IMG/VR virus record: IMGVR_UViG_3300042893_000684
Span: 40,427 to 104,426 of that record
Strand: one strand, 5' to 3'
DNA from: a virus
Length of the DNA: 64,000 nt
The position numbers and the translations under genes were made by a program. How positions within the stretch are numbered: position 1 is the stretch's first letter; each line of letters starts with the position of its first letter. Of the stretch, positions 20,001 through 27,610 are shown in pieces. The notes under the pieces were generated by a model. The model was not told where the DNA came from and searched no databases. It saw only the letters and a list, made by a program, of their open reading frames with translations.

Positions 20001-20468
20001 GATTCTTTTGGAATGGACATCTATGTAATAAACAACACTGGAACATTTACGGATCTTGCTAATAGCGAAGAGAAACAGTTTGTCGTGGTTGGCAACTATA
20101 TCGTGCCTTCAGATCCATTTGAATATATTGACCCAGCACTTACAGATGAAGAAAAAAAGGAAATTGTAGGCTTTGACTCCACATGGATTCAGAGGGAGTC
20201 AGAAGCAATTGAGCTATCTAAGTTTATGACAAAGCAGTGGTCTAAGCAGCAAAAGGTTGTCACACTAGAAACATTTTTTAATCCCCTAATACAAATAGGA
20301 GATATTGTGGAAATTTCTTACCCAGATAATGGACTATATTCTTCTGAAAACTCAACAATACCCGCTGGGTTTCAGGCTAATAAATTTGTTGTTCTGTCTA
20401 TTGATAGTACCTACGATAAAGATTCTCCGCCTACAACAAACATAGCTTGTAGGTCAATTTATACATGA
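17070..20468 (+). CDS. Large tail hub/minor tail protein
   Basis: The ATG at 17070 shares a base with the previous stop and has AGAGGT upstream; it is preferred over an in-frame TTG at 17037 that would overlap the previous gene. The 1132-residue product begins with a beta-rich domain and continues with a segment around residues 370-450 (DGARELQYIKPPD, then IIRRLLDSVGF, then WQHIQDLCKDTQM) that resembles gp27-like hub domains of siphovirus tails. A large beta-rich insertion follows (about 650-950) and a hub-like C-terminus (SYPDNGLY). It probably forms the trimeric hub at the tail tip that binds the fibre. Confidence 0.68.
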   Translation: MIQVSANTTNALSKAVNVSVTNGCRVEYNMNDLISGVAVTAPEGVITATLTAPQNQGGYQYKPFEKLFPIKSIIDPRRPKVAGIQYMIAADPSLSTTLAASGSADGKTYAAAKELNKRLYFSGIKTAYKYWVTPKAASGSTSLTNCILTVSYPAVKTAAANKIVLKFETSHSKPTSWNVKLLSLSGVESTIYTGTTCPDNGIVNLYYNGSAWVDVEPATVSTGVDLSGLKLQVNSISTAGGYLGIIEISARLVKDVTDILQSFDISQNSSDSINGLVPVGDVTANYLRLSLNAYDKSYDNYDKTKAFNKNKLSLYENITIRPHVIVESEKINLGVFYLDSYEVDEFGEVSINALDGARELQYIKPPDIVTKDMSTVAIIRRLLDSVGFSNYKFNLVDTDTSIVAPYYWYTDPQKTVWQHIQDLCKDTQMIAVFDNNDVLQFYPRGYIFNTAKNPDASFRYSNTADGKLANISGISIENVPSVKAIKVMYSPQLTSNYDGDADNLYTSPVVTLGSAALMADLPKVATAETDAPKGVIKLRPVEISGAAQQFYSYTGYLVLGKEIIEYDAIKFVYEPVSGSPAVAYKWIKNESDIQSNLGLAKPNTFRPTGEYRIKERNVFNAVTADADLTHSADIDSLRMEWTGQKWNSETGNFTPDNTESAFTLKEVAIKDENGKDLANPNNLFSAIPRSMMTIFAPLGTLKDSTQDPTIKEPVPNKIYTLVTTDTAKYLKGENFSIGTNMYFPLLKNSKGEATGEQRTISGIAFSLNSTNKSGYFLSVATTQNTSADKGFRELSFYKIVDGKLIKMTDSQKEEDGSILTGISGGRLYRIDIRANYSVPTGGSAKVLTLRISINNKEFIVVDQSPITITEKIGIASLQGVSAFDYVYASAIDESDFTADKKYNPYKGFMGGESTIIKTFGEFIFNQKGQTESTSWVREFGPVARELKKITARYTTPGFPLYPSLVNNPDVTIAGTSIDSFGMDIYVINNTGTFTDLANSEEKQFVVVGNYIVPSDPFEYIDPALTDEEKKEIVGFDSTWIQRESEAIELSKFMTKQWSKQQKVVTLETFFNPLIQIGDIVEISYPDNGLYSSENSTIPAGFQANKFVVLSIDSTYDKDSPPTTNIACRSIYT

Positions 20469-20472
20469 GAAA

Positions 20473-20481
20473 TGGTAGAAT
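20473..20481 (+). promoter_or_regulatory. Leaderless promoter inside tail gene cluster
   Basis: An extended -10 (TGG then TAGAAT, 20476-20481) is followed by exactly six bases and then the ATG at 20488. No good -35 is visible. The spacing matches the leaderless promoters of the right arm. Confidence 0.5.
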
Positions 20482-20487
20482 GTAAAT

Positions 20488-20847
20488 ATGAGTAATATTA
20501 AAAACCCAGCGTCCTCAACGGCAAAAGTAAAAAAGCTTTTGCTTTTTGAAGGAGACCCTTTAATTAAAACTCTTAAGCCAGACTATTATGCTATTGTTGG
20601 TAAAGACACGCTGACTGGTATTGCAGACCCTACTGGAGAAGACCCAGGAACAGACCCAGAAGATCCTGGCGAAGAGGATCCAGGTGAACCAGGTGATGGA
20701 CTAAAGGCACCATCTTTGTCTGATATAACTCTTATAAGCAAGACTATGGTTACAGACAAAAACAAAAATCAATATGTTGAGTTTGTATTTAATGTTAAAA
20801 ATAGCGGCGGAGAAACAGTAGTGGGGGCAGAGGTTTATGGACAATAG
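20488..20847 (+). CDS. Small tail protein with acidic Pro/Gly linker
   Basis: This 119-residue protein consists of a short N-terminal part, an acidic repeat-like linker rich in Glu, Asp, Pro and Gly (about residues 45-72) and a C-terminal beta segment. It may connect hub and fibre proteins. It has no clear ribosome site, but a -10-like element places its ATG near a transcription start. It overlaps the next gene by eleven bases. No family was recognised. Confidence 0.55.
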   Translation: MSNIKNPASSTAKVKKLLLFEGDPLIKTLKPDYYAIVGKDTLTGIADPTGEDPGTDPEDPGEEDPGEPGDGLKAPSLSDITLISKTMVTDKNKNQYVEFVFNVKNSGGETVVGAEVYGQ

Positions 20848-21793
20848 AATAAGCTTAGTTGGAGAATATATCTTTTACGAAGACGGCAAAGAGATATGCC
20901 GTAATAAAAACCTAATAACTAAATTTGGTAAAAGATATTTAACACAGTATCTGGCTGGCCAATCAAATACAAATTTAAAAGATATTGCAATTGGTATAGG
21001 TTCCACTGCGGCATCAGTAAATGACACACAACTGGGATTTGAATTTTATAGATCTCCAGTAACAATGAGTAGCATTGACATACAAACTAGCTCAGTAACG
21101 GGAGTTAGCACATATGGTGTAGTTCACAAGACAACAATACCAGTAGATGTTGTAGGAGTTATTAATGAATTAGGTCTTTTCCCAACTGTATCTTTGTCAA
21201 GCACAGACTACGCAAGTAATTCTATTTCTACTTTTGAAGATAATCAAAGCTGGGTAGATTCAGGTGGGCTGTACCCTACTGTATTAACAACACCAACTCC
21301 TAAAATTGGAACTTATTATTTGTCTATGAGTGCATCGGCCTCTGGAGTAAAACAATATTTTAACAATTTTAATATAGACGTATCTGGATACAGCGCACTA
21401 GATAGCCTAACAATTGCATATCGTCAATCTGATTTAAACTTAGATTACGTATTTGTAAGAATGTATGACTCAAACAATAACTACTATGAGATTAGATATG
21501 CAGGAGACGTATCAACAGGAGACAAGATTAAATCATTAACTTTAAACAATCTTTACAGCAGCGGCTACGGATCTGGCCTTCCAGATCAGACTTCTATTGT
21601 TAAAATTGGAGTAGGCGTAAAAGCAAAATCATCGGGAGCAACAACAGTTTTGTTTGATGGATTAAGAATTAATGACGAAGATGCATTTAGAACAGACTAC
21701 GGTCTTATTAGTAGATCGGTTTTAACTACTCCTATTGTAAAGACCTTTGGAAAACAAATGGTTATTGAATATAGAATTGGGTTAGATTTTTAA
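20837..21793 (+). CDS. Tail tip protein with jelly-roll-like domain
   Basis: This 318-residue protein has an N-terminal part (LITKFGKRYLTQYLAG, then IAIGIGST) typical of tail fibre-associated proteins, and a C-terminal domain (about residues 130-280) whose strand pattern, with NQSWVDSGG near its start and VLFDGLRI near its end, resembles carbohydrate-binding jelly rolls. It lies between the hub and the fibre gene and may bind surface glycans. It ends in a one-base overlap with the fibre start. Confidence 0.55.
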   Translation: MDNRISLVGEYIFYEDGKEICRNKNLITKFGKRYLTQYLAGQSNTNLKDIAIGIGSTAASVNDTQLGFEFYRSPVTMSSIDIQTSSVTGVSTYGVVHKTTIPVDVVGVINELGLFPTVSLSSTDYASNSISTFEDNQSWVDSGGLYPTVLTTPTPKIGTYYLSMSASASGVKQYFNNFNIDVSGYSALDSLTIAYRQSDLNLDYVFVRMYDSNNNYYEIRYAGDVSTGDKIKSLTLNNLYSSGYGSGLPDQTSIVKIGVGVKAKSSGATTVLFDGLRINDEDAFRTDYGLISRSVLTTPIVKTFGKQMVIEYRIGLDF

Positions 21794-24700
21794 TGGGTGC
21801 TTACGATAGAGATGAAGTTGGTTATAGATTACCACCTGATTTAGAAATAACACCTACAGCAGCTGCTGCCTCTGCTGCCGTAGGTTCAAAAGATTCCTAT
21901 ACAAAAAAAATAAAGATTCCTCTTATAAAAAATAAAGAATATAGATTTTTCTTTACTTACTTGCATGAAGACCCAGAAACAAAAGAAATAAAAGAAAGCG
22001 ACAGGTCTCCCGTATGGAAAGAAACTTTTACTATTCCAAATTTAACTAAGGCTGTAAAAAATTTAACATTAACTCCAGGATCACAATCTTACGGAGTTAA
22101 GTTTGATCTTGACCCTTTAAGTGAACAAGAAGATGTCGTTATATTTGAAAGCCTTACCAGTAATTTTGCTACACAAACTATTGTTTATACAGGAACATCT
22201 ACTAACGTTTCAATTCTTACAACAGGGCCAAACGCATTTGCGCCAAGATGGGTGAAGGTTAGATCCAGAGATAAATGGGACGACTTAAATATATCAGAAG
22301 CCACTGCTGGACCAGTAACACCTTTTAGTGCAGATGTTGATACAACATATACTGTTGAAAACCCAGCTAGTTCTTCTGCATCCGCTTCTATTGATCCTAA
22401 AGATTTAAGCGGATTTAGTCTTGTTTCAACAATTAGCTGGGCGCAATCTACAAATGTTAAAACGGCGGGATATGCAATAAGATGGTCAACAGATAATCCA
22501 GCAACAGTAACAAATCCTTTATGGGAATACGCATCAGTAAGCGGAATAACAACAACCTCTTTTACCGCAACAGGATTAATTCCAAACACAACATATTATT
22601 ATCAAGTTGCATCAACAACACCATACGATGTCGTAAGTTGGACAGGTGCTGCAAGTGGAACATTTATTGCTTCAGATGCAGATGGAACAGCGGCAGGTGC
22701 ATTAGCAAGACTTAAATCTTTTATAGCAATAGGCGGGGCATCGCAAGATCTATTTAAAATAGGAACAGGCATATCTCAAAGTATTAATTTAAATACAGAT
22801 CCGCTTGTAAGCCCAACATTAACTGCGGGAACCTATCATGGAATTATATTAAATAAATCAACTACCAACGTAGGTAATAACTTTTGGCTTACCACTGGTC
22901 AGTTTAGAGTTGGAAACCCAACAGAGTTTATGTACTGGAATGGAACAAACCTATATCTAACTGGAAATGTAAATGCTACAGGCGGCAAGTTTACAGGTAA
23001 TGTCCAGCTAGCGATCCCAGCTGGGGCAACTACAAGTGGTACTCTTTTTGCAGGCGCTAATCCAACATCGGGGGCAAGAGTAAGATTTAGTAGCGAGGGT
23101 ATATTTGCATATGATGCTACAAGCACGGACAATGCAACGGGTCAAACATTTTCTTTAGTTCAATCAACAGGTAGATTAAATGCCAATTTAGGTACAGTTG
23201 GCGGATGGACACTTGCAACAACAGGATTCTCATCAAGCAATACTAAAATTGAAAATGATGGAAACATCACGCTAGGAAATCAAGTAGGATCAATCTATCC
23301 AATAGTCAGACTTAGCGCAACCGATGATTTTAGATTGTGGGTTGGAAGCAACAGCTCTTCAACTGCTAAGTTTAGAGTTTCAAAAGAAGGTATTCTGTAT
23401 GCTGAAGGAGCAGTAATAGGTCTAGGAGCAGGATCTACAATTGATGGATACGCAACAACAAGCTCTTTAAATAATTACACTCTTACAACTACTACGACAG
23501 CAATTAATAGCAGGCTGCAAACCGTTGAAGGTGCTTATGTTACCAATACAACACTTAATACTAATATTGCTACAAAAAATGCTATCTTTGTTCAAGACGG
23601 TCAGCCTACGGCTACAAAAGTTGGAGATGTTTGGATAGATACTGATGAAGGAAATATCCTTAAGACTTGGACTGGGTCCACCTGGACTACCAGAACAAAT
23701 TCAACATATGCTACAACAACAGCTTTAAATACAAAATTAGAAGCTGGGGGCTATGCAATTTCAACTGCTAGTAATCAAATTACAAATATTACATCTAATG
23801 GAATTTTTATAACACCAGGAACATTTAAGATATCAAATACAAATGAAACGGCACCTACTACTGGGTCATATGTTTTATTAAACTCAGCAGGACTAACAGC
23901 CTACGATGGAACAAAAACAACTTTTGCAATATCATCATCTGGCAGCGCTTCCTTTTCTGGAAATCTAAGTGCAGCAGGTGGTACATTTGAAGGAAGATTA
24001 TTTGTAAACAATGACACAGGATACATAGATACAGCAGGAACTAAATCAGTAAATGGAATAGGAGTAACAAGTCTTGTAGTAAAGGCTTTAGGATTCAGAT
24101 CTACGGATGACTCTGGCTGGACAAGTACTTGCTACCCATGGACCGAAGGTCTATTTTCTTTAGGAAGCACTCAATATTCTTGGTATAGGTTATATATGGA
24201 AGATGACGTATATTTTGCTAACGGAACAACTTATAAAATTGAACAAAATGGCGATGCCTTTCTGAATGGATATGCAGTTTCAGGAGGTTTTGGTGTATAT
24301 AGTCACTGGGCTCCAAGATCTGATAATACTTATGACCTTGGAGGATGGTCTTTATCAAGCACTGGAATTCAGCAAAATAAAAGATGGAGACAGATTTATT
24401 CAAATAATTCAACAATTACAACATCTGACAGTAGATTAAAAACTGATATTTCTGATTCAGAGCTAGGACTAAACTTTATAAATAAACTACGTCCAGTTAC
24501 ATACAAGTGGATAGAAGGGTCTAAGGAACCAGTTCTTGTAGATAAAGAAGTAAAGCACATAGGCATAGATGGCGTATCAGTTGAAAAAACAGATATCGTA
24601 AAAACCCAAAAAATTAGTGGGCAAGATGAAGACGGAAACGACATATATGAAACAGTATCTATTCCAGGAAAAAGAAGACACGCTGGTTTTCTAGCTCAAG

Positions 24701-24894
24701 AAGTAAAGCAAGTACTAGATGAGCTTGAAGTCGAAGATTTTGGCGGCTGGGTATCAGATAATATTGAGGATCCAGAAGCAATACAAAGTCTAAGATACGA
24801 GCAATTTGTAGCGCCTTTAACAAAGGCTGTACAAGAACTATCGGATATGGTAGAATCATTACAACAAGAAATAAACATACTGAAGGGTATATAA
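21793..24894 (+). CDS. Tail fibre with FN3 domain and S74 chaperone
   Basis: This 1033-residue protein has a beta-sandwich N-terminal region, a fibronectin type III-like domain (about residues 205-295, ending in NTTYYYQV), a long Thr/Ser/Gly-rich shaft (300-860), and a C-terminal intramolecular chaperone of the peptidase S74 family. The S74 hallmark is SDSRLKTDI near residue 878, where the Ser followed by Lys performs self-cleavage, followed by LRPVTYKW and GFLAQEV. The chaperone trimerises the fibre and is then cut off. This is the likely receptor-binding fibre. Confidence 0.85.
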   Translation: MGAYDRDEVGYRLPPDLEITPTAAAASAAVGSKDSYTKKIKIPLIKNKEYRFFFTYLHEDPETKEIKESDRSPVWKETFTIPNLTKAVKNLTLTPGSQSYGVKFDLDPLSEQEDVVIFESLTSNFATQTIVYTGTSTNVSILTTGPNAFAPRWVKVRSRDKWDDLNISEATAGPVTPFSADVDTTYTVENPASSSASASIDPKDLSGFSLVSTISWAQSTNVKTAGYAIRWSTDNPATVTNPLWEYASVSGITTTSFTATGLIPNTTYYYQVASTTPYDVVSWTGAASGTFIASDADGTAAGALARLKSFIAIGGASQDLFKIGTGISQSINLNTDPLVSPTLTAGTYHGIILNKSTTNVGNNFWLTTGQFRVGNPTEFMYWNGTNLYLTGNVNATGGKFTGNVQLAIPAGATTSGTLFAGANPTSGARVRFSSEGIFAYDATSTDNATGQTFSLVQSTGRLNANLGTVGGWTLATTGFSSSNTKIENDGNITLGNQVGSIYPIVRLSATDDFRLWVGSNSSSTAKFRVSKEGILYAEGAVIGLGAGSTIDGYATTSSLNNYTLTTTTTAINSRLQTVEGAYVTNTTLNTNIATKNAIFVQDGQPTATKVGDVWIDTDEGNILKTWTGSTWTTRTNSTYATTTALNTKLEAGGYAISTASNQITNITSNGIFITPGTFKISNTNETAPTTGSYVLLNSAGLTAYDGTKTTFAISSSGSASFSGNLSAAGGTFEGRLFVNNDTGYIDTAGTKSVNGIGVTSLVVKALGFRSTDDSGWTSTCYPWTEGLFSLGSTQYSWYRLYMEDDVYFANGTTYKIEQNGDAFLNGYAVSGGFGVYSHWAPRSDNTYDLGGWSLSSTGIQQNKRWRQIYSNNSTITTSDSRLKTDISDSELGLNFINKLRPVTYKWIEGSKEPVLVDKEVKHIGIDGVSVEKTDIVKTQKISGQDEDGNDIYETVSIPGKRRHAGFLAQEVKQVLDELEVEDFGGWVSDNIEDPEAIQSLRYEQFVAPLTKAVQELSDMVESLQQEINILKGI

Positions 24895-25052
24895 TGGAAA
24901 AAGTAGAACTAGTAGTTCAAGCATTGCAACAGCGTATCGGTGAGATAGTCTCACAATATGAGACGCATATAGCAATTCTTCGTGCTGAAATTACAGAGCT
25001 GACTGATAAAAATAAATCACAGGAAGTTCCATCGGAACAACCAAAGGGGTAA
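24894..25052 (+). CDS. Small coiled-coil protein
   Basis: A 52-residue frame begins at the ATG that shares a base with the fibre stop (TAATG). The product is a single predicted coiled coil (VELVVQALQQRIGEI, then ILRAEITEL) with a polar tail. The coupling to the fibre gene and the AAAGGGG site for the next gene within its 3' end suggest it is a real member of the tail operon. Function is unknown. Confidence 0.6.
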   Translation: MEKVELVVQALQQRIGEIVSQYETHIAILRAEITELTDKNKSQEVPSEQPKG

Positions 25053-25055
25053 TAT

Positions 25056-25499
25056 ATGGCAATTTTAAAATCAACTAATGTTAATTCTGGAGATCCAGTA
25101 ACTTATGATATTATCAATAATATTATATTAGATCTAAATGAATTAAACAAAGCAACTGCAGCTAAATTTAATTTAAACTTAACTCAGACAGGCGGCAAAG
25201 ATGGCAAAGATGCAGTATCTCAAACTATTTATAGCACAACAAAATTAGTTAAAATAAAAGCAAAAACTGCTGGAGGATCAGGAGCAACCTGGGACTTTTC
25301 AAAAGCAGGATTTACTAACCCGCCCAGATGCTGGGTTCAGGCCAGAAGCTCTGCCTCATTAAAAGCTTCTCAACTTAATTTTACAACCATCATTACAAAT
25401 GTTAGTACTACAAGCATGACCTTCAAAGTAAGAGGCCCAGGCGGTACAGCACAAACTGATGCAGATATTGAGTTTGATTGCTTCGCAGTCGAAGCATAA
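25056..25499 (+). CDS. Tail tip/fibre accessory protein, unknown
   Basis: This 147-residue protein has a short helical N-terminus (about residues 18-40), a Gly/Lys loop with GGKDGKDA, and a beta-rich C-terminal domain with two cysteines. Such a fold plan resembles H-type-lectin-like or fibre-tip domains, but this is only a shape-level impression. It is the last gene of the tail block, followed by a hairpin, and has a good AAAGGGG ribosome site. Confidence 0.55.
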   Translation: MAILKSTNVNSGDPVTYDIINNIILDLNELNKATAAKFNLNLTQTGGKDGKDAVSQTIYSTTKLVKIKAKTAGGSGATWDFSKAGFTNPPRCWVQARSSASLKASQLNFTTIITNVSTTSMTFKVRGPGGTAQTDADIEFDCFAVEA

Positions 25500-25503
25500 C
25501 CTG

Positions 25504-25540
25504 TTGACAAGATAAACCAATATGTTACAATTACTGTAAC
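25504..25540 (+). promoter_or_regulatory. Promoter with palindromic operator
   Basis: TTGACA (25504-25509) and TACAAT (25526-25531) are spaced by 16 bases. The perfect inverted repeat GTTACA-ATTAC-TGTAAC (25524-25540) covers the -10 box and the predicted start, the place expected for a repressor site. It drives the metallophosphoesterase and probably the replication block. Confidence 0.7.
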
Positions 25541-25544
25541 ACCA

Positions 25545-25568
25545 AAGTCACGTACCCGTGACTTTTTT
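25545..25568 (+). terminator. Hairpin with T-run (terminator or 5' stabiliser)
   Basis: AAGTCACG (25545-25552) pairs with CGTGACTT (25557-25564) over a TACC loop, followed by four more T residues. It would terminate the tail operon. It also lies directly after the predicted start of the promoter at 25504, so it would form the 5' end of the next transcript. Confidence 0.75.
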
Positions 25569-25585
25569 ACATATTAAGGTAGACA

Positions 25586-26386
25586 ATGAGTAACGATTTA
25601 AAATGGATGATCTCATCCGACCAGCAATTCCCGTATCAAGATGACAAGATGATTGCCCTTTGGTTTAAGGTAATGAAGTGGTTTAAGCCTGACGTTGTTG
25701 ACTACCTCGGTGATACAGATGATCAAGCATGCTATAGCAAGTACACAGAAGGACGCTCAGCAGAGTTCTTGAACCTTCATAAGACTGACAGTCGAGATCT
25801 TATTGTTCCAATGATGCGCCATGAAGCAAAAGGTGCAAGAGATTTTTATACTAAGACAAGAGAGATGTTGCCAGAAGCGCAACTATTTTCAGCACTAGGA
25901 AACCACGACGTTAGAATTTTTAACTACGTAGATGCAAAACTTCCTGACTATATTAATGAGGTTACTCCAGAAGCTCTTTGGGGATTAGACTCTTTAGGCT
26001 ATGAATATATTCACTATAACGAACTACCTAAGCGCCGATTCGGAGATATCCATGTACACCACGGACTATCAATTGCAGCAACTGGTTCCGTTCGCAAGGA
26101 CATGGAAGACCTACAGGTATCTTTAATTAGAGGTCACTCACACAGAATTGCATCACACCTAGTTACTTATGAGTTAAGAAACGGCGGAGAAGGTGAAACA
26201 CTTCGAGGCTACGAACTAGGACATATGTGTGATGAAAAGGGCCCAGGAATGAAGTACATGCAGCACCACGACTGGCAAAAAGGATTTGCTATCGCTCACA
26301 TTGTCAACGATTATCCACATATACAGATGATCCACGTGGCGCCTGATTACTCATGCGTTGTTGACGGGAAGCTGTTTACCTTATAA
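25586..26386 (+). CDS. Calcineurin-like metallophosphoesterase
   Basis: This 266-residue protein shows the metallophosphoesterase motif series: SDQQFP (residues 10-15), GDTDD (42-46), GNHD (about 107-110), VHHG (about 155) and RGHSH (about 182-186). The first motif is D-x-Q instead of the usual D-x-H, so one metal ligand may differ. Such phage enzymes act on nucleic acid ends or nucleotides; the substrate here is unknown. The gene has its own promoter with a palindrome and starts the replication block. Confidence 0.85.
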   Translation: MSNDLKWMISSDQQFPYQDDKMIALWFKVMKWFKPDVVDYLGDTDDQACYSKYTEGRSAEFLNLHKTDSRDLIVPMMRHEAKGARDFYTKTREMLPEAQLFSALGNHDVRIFNYVDAKLPDYINEVTPEALWGLDSLGYEYIHYNELPKRRFGDIHVHHGLSIAATGSVRKDMEDLQVSLIRGHSHRIASHLVTYELRNGGEGETLRGYELGHMCDEKGPGMKYMQHHDWQKGFAIAHIVNDYPHIQMIHVAPDYSCVVDGKLFTL

Positions 26387-26571
26387 TGTGGTGCGGAAAA
26401 TGTGGTGGTAGAGTTTTTGTAGACAGAGTATTCTCACAAAAACTACACGTAGAGTTGTTCTGCATTCTATGCGGGAAAAGAAATATGATTAATAAAGAGA
26501 CGAGTGCTTTCGGGAAATGGCTAGAAAAAAGAGAGACGTTAAACGCAAAAAACTACGGTATTTCTTCTTAA
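26386..26571 (+). CDS. Small zinc-ribbon protein
   Basis: This 61-residue protein begins in a TAATG overlap with the metallophosphoesterase stop. CGKCGG (residues 3-8) and CILCGK (about 26-31) form a four-cysteine zinc ribbon; the tail is basic. It overlaps the next gene by 55 bases in another frame. A nucleic acid-binding role is possible. Confidence 0.65.
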   Translation: MWCGKCGGRVFVDRVFSQKLHVELFCILCGKRNMINKETSAFGKWLEKRETLNAKNYGISS

Positions 26572-26999
26572 ACGATAAAGTACATAAGGTTTTGAGATCA
26601 TCAAGGTCTAAAGATGAATTAGTTGCTTGGTGCTACCCTGATCGCAAAAGAGTCATGTATTCGCATTCTCAGGTTGAAAAACATATGGAGAATGCCTACA
26701 CAATGAAAGATGTTTCTGGGCTTTTAAATAAGCACACAGTAACTATTCACGATTATATTTTAGAAGGAAAGATTAAAGCTCCTTCAAAGATATACCCTAT
26801 CGGAGATCCAGAAAATAAACATTGGTCTAAGTATATGTTTAGCCAAAAAGATATCTTAGGCTTACATGAGTTTATATTAGACTCAGGGCATTCTAAAAAC
26901 TTGCCATCAAAGGCAGAACTGCTGGGTCTTTTCAAACACAACATTATATTGTATACTAAGACTGACTCGGGATTCGTACCAGTATGGAAGGCGGAGTAA
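26517..26999 (+). CDS. Helix-turn-helix (excisionase/MerR-like) protein
   Basis: This 160-residue protein starts with a very basic stretch (ARKKRDVKRKK). Residues 62-90 (YTMKDVSGLLNKHTVTIHDY) read as a winged helix-turn-helix of the MerR/excisionase type, and a second helical element follows around FSQKDILGLHEFI. It probably binds DNA. The long overlap with the preceding zinc-ribbon gene suggests coupled translation. No partner or target is evident. Confidence 0.6.
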   Translation: MARKKRDVKRKKLRYFFLNDKVHKVLRSSRSKDELVAWCYPDRKRVMYSHSQVEKHMENAYTMKDVSGLLNKHTVTIHDYILEGKIKAPSKIYPIGDPENKHWSKYMFSQKDILGLHEFILDSGHSKNLPSKAELLGLFKHNIILYTKTDSGFVPVWKAE

Positions 27000-27103
27000 T
27001 GAATAGAAGCGTTACTTGTCCTACTTGTGGAAAAGAATGGGAATTGCGATGGGGCATATTCGCCCATGATAGTTTATCTAGACATATGAAGGAGCACAAG
27101 TGA
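26999..27103 (+). CDS. 34-residue C2H2 zinc-finger protein
   Basis: The frame starts at the ATG overlapping the previous stop (TAATG) and ends in a GTGA overlap with the next gene. CPTCGK near residue 7 and SRHMKEH at the end give the Cys2-His2 spacing of a single zinc finger. Tight overlaps on both sides support that it is translated. Confidence 0.6.
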   Translation: MNRSVTCPTCGKEWELRWGIFAHDSLSRHMKEHK

Positions 27104-27303
27104 CAACTAGAGTTAAGGTGGACCTCTCGTTCACACGTAATTTAGGTAACTATGAAAGCATTAAGATAGGTGTTGGTGTTGAAGACGATCTTCGTTCTGG
27201 AGAAAGTGTTGATGCGGCAACAGAAAGAGTTTATAAGTTTGTCGAAGATAAGCTTATTCAAAAAACTCGTGAGGTAGAAGAAGAGCTCAAGAGTGGCAAA
27301 TGA
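27100..27303 (+). CDS. Conserved small phage protein, unknown
   Basis: This 67-residue protein starts with GTG inside the preceding stop. The sequence has a beta start (RVKVDLSFTRNLGNYESIKIGVGVED) and an amphipathic C-terminal helix. I recall similar short proteins next to replication genes in many phages, but no function is known to me. It precedes the candidate helicase-associated gene and overlaps it by eleven bases. Confidence 0.6.
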   Translation: MTTRVKVDLSFTRNLGNYESIKIGVGVEDDLRSGESVDAATERVYKFVEDKLIQKTREVEEELKSGK

Positions 27304-27610
27304 AAAAGAGCCATACGTACTGATTGGACTTTACCTGTCTCTATACAAAGAGAAGTATAACAAGGCGCTTACTGTAAACAAGTTTAGAGAGAAGTGGGCT
27401 ATGAACGATGTCATAGAGAGTGTTGGATTCCAACGTGCTCAAGAACTTTTGATATACTATTTTTCTACCAACAAGACTGGGCACCCATTAAATTTCTTCT
27501 ATAACAACTTTGACAGAATTGATGCATTAAATAAAGAAATTAAGAAGGACAAGTTTAACCGTAGCATTCTTTTGAATGAGACTAAGAAGATGGTGGAGGG
27601 CGAAGAGTGA
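27293..27610 (+). CDS. Small protein before helicase, possible loader
   Basis: This 105-residue helical, basic protein precedes the DnaB-type helicase and overlaps it by four bases. The end has an HPLNFFYNNFDRID segment. Helicase loaders and replisome organisers often occupy this position, so a loader role is an inference from gene order only; no ATPase motif is present. Confidence 0.5.
   Translation: MANEKEPYVLIGLYLSLYKEKYNKALTVNKFREKWAMNDVIESVGFQRAQELLIYYFSTNKTGHPLNFFYNNFDRIDALNKEIKKDKFNRSILLNETKKMVEGEE

Noticed and set aside
22521-22715. Plus-strand overlapping frame in the fibre gene, Asn/Cys/Arg-rich
   Set aside because: It is an out-of-frame reading of the FN3 region with improbable composition and no start signal.
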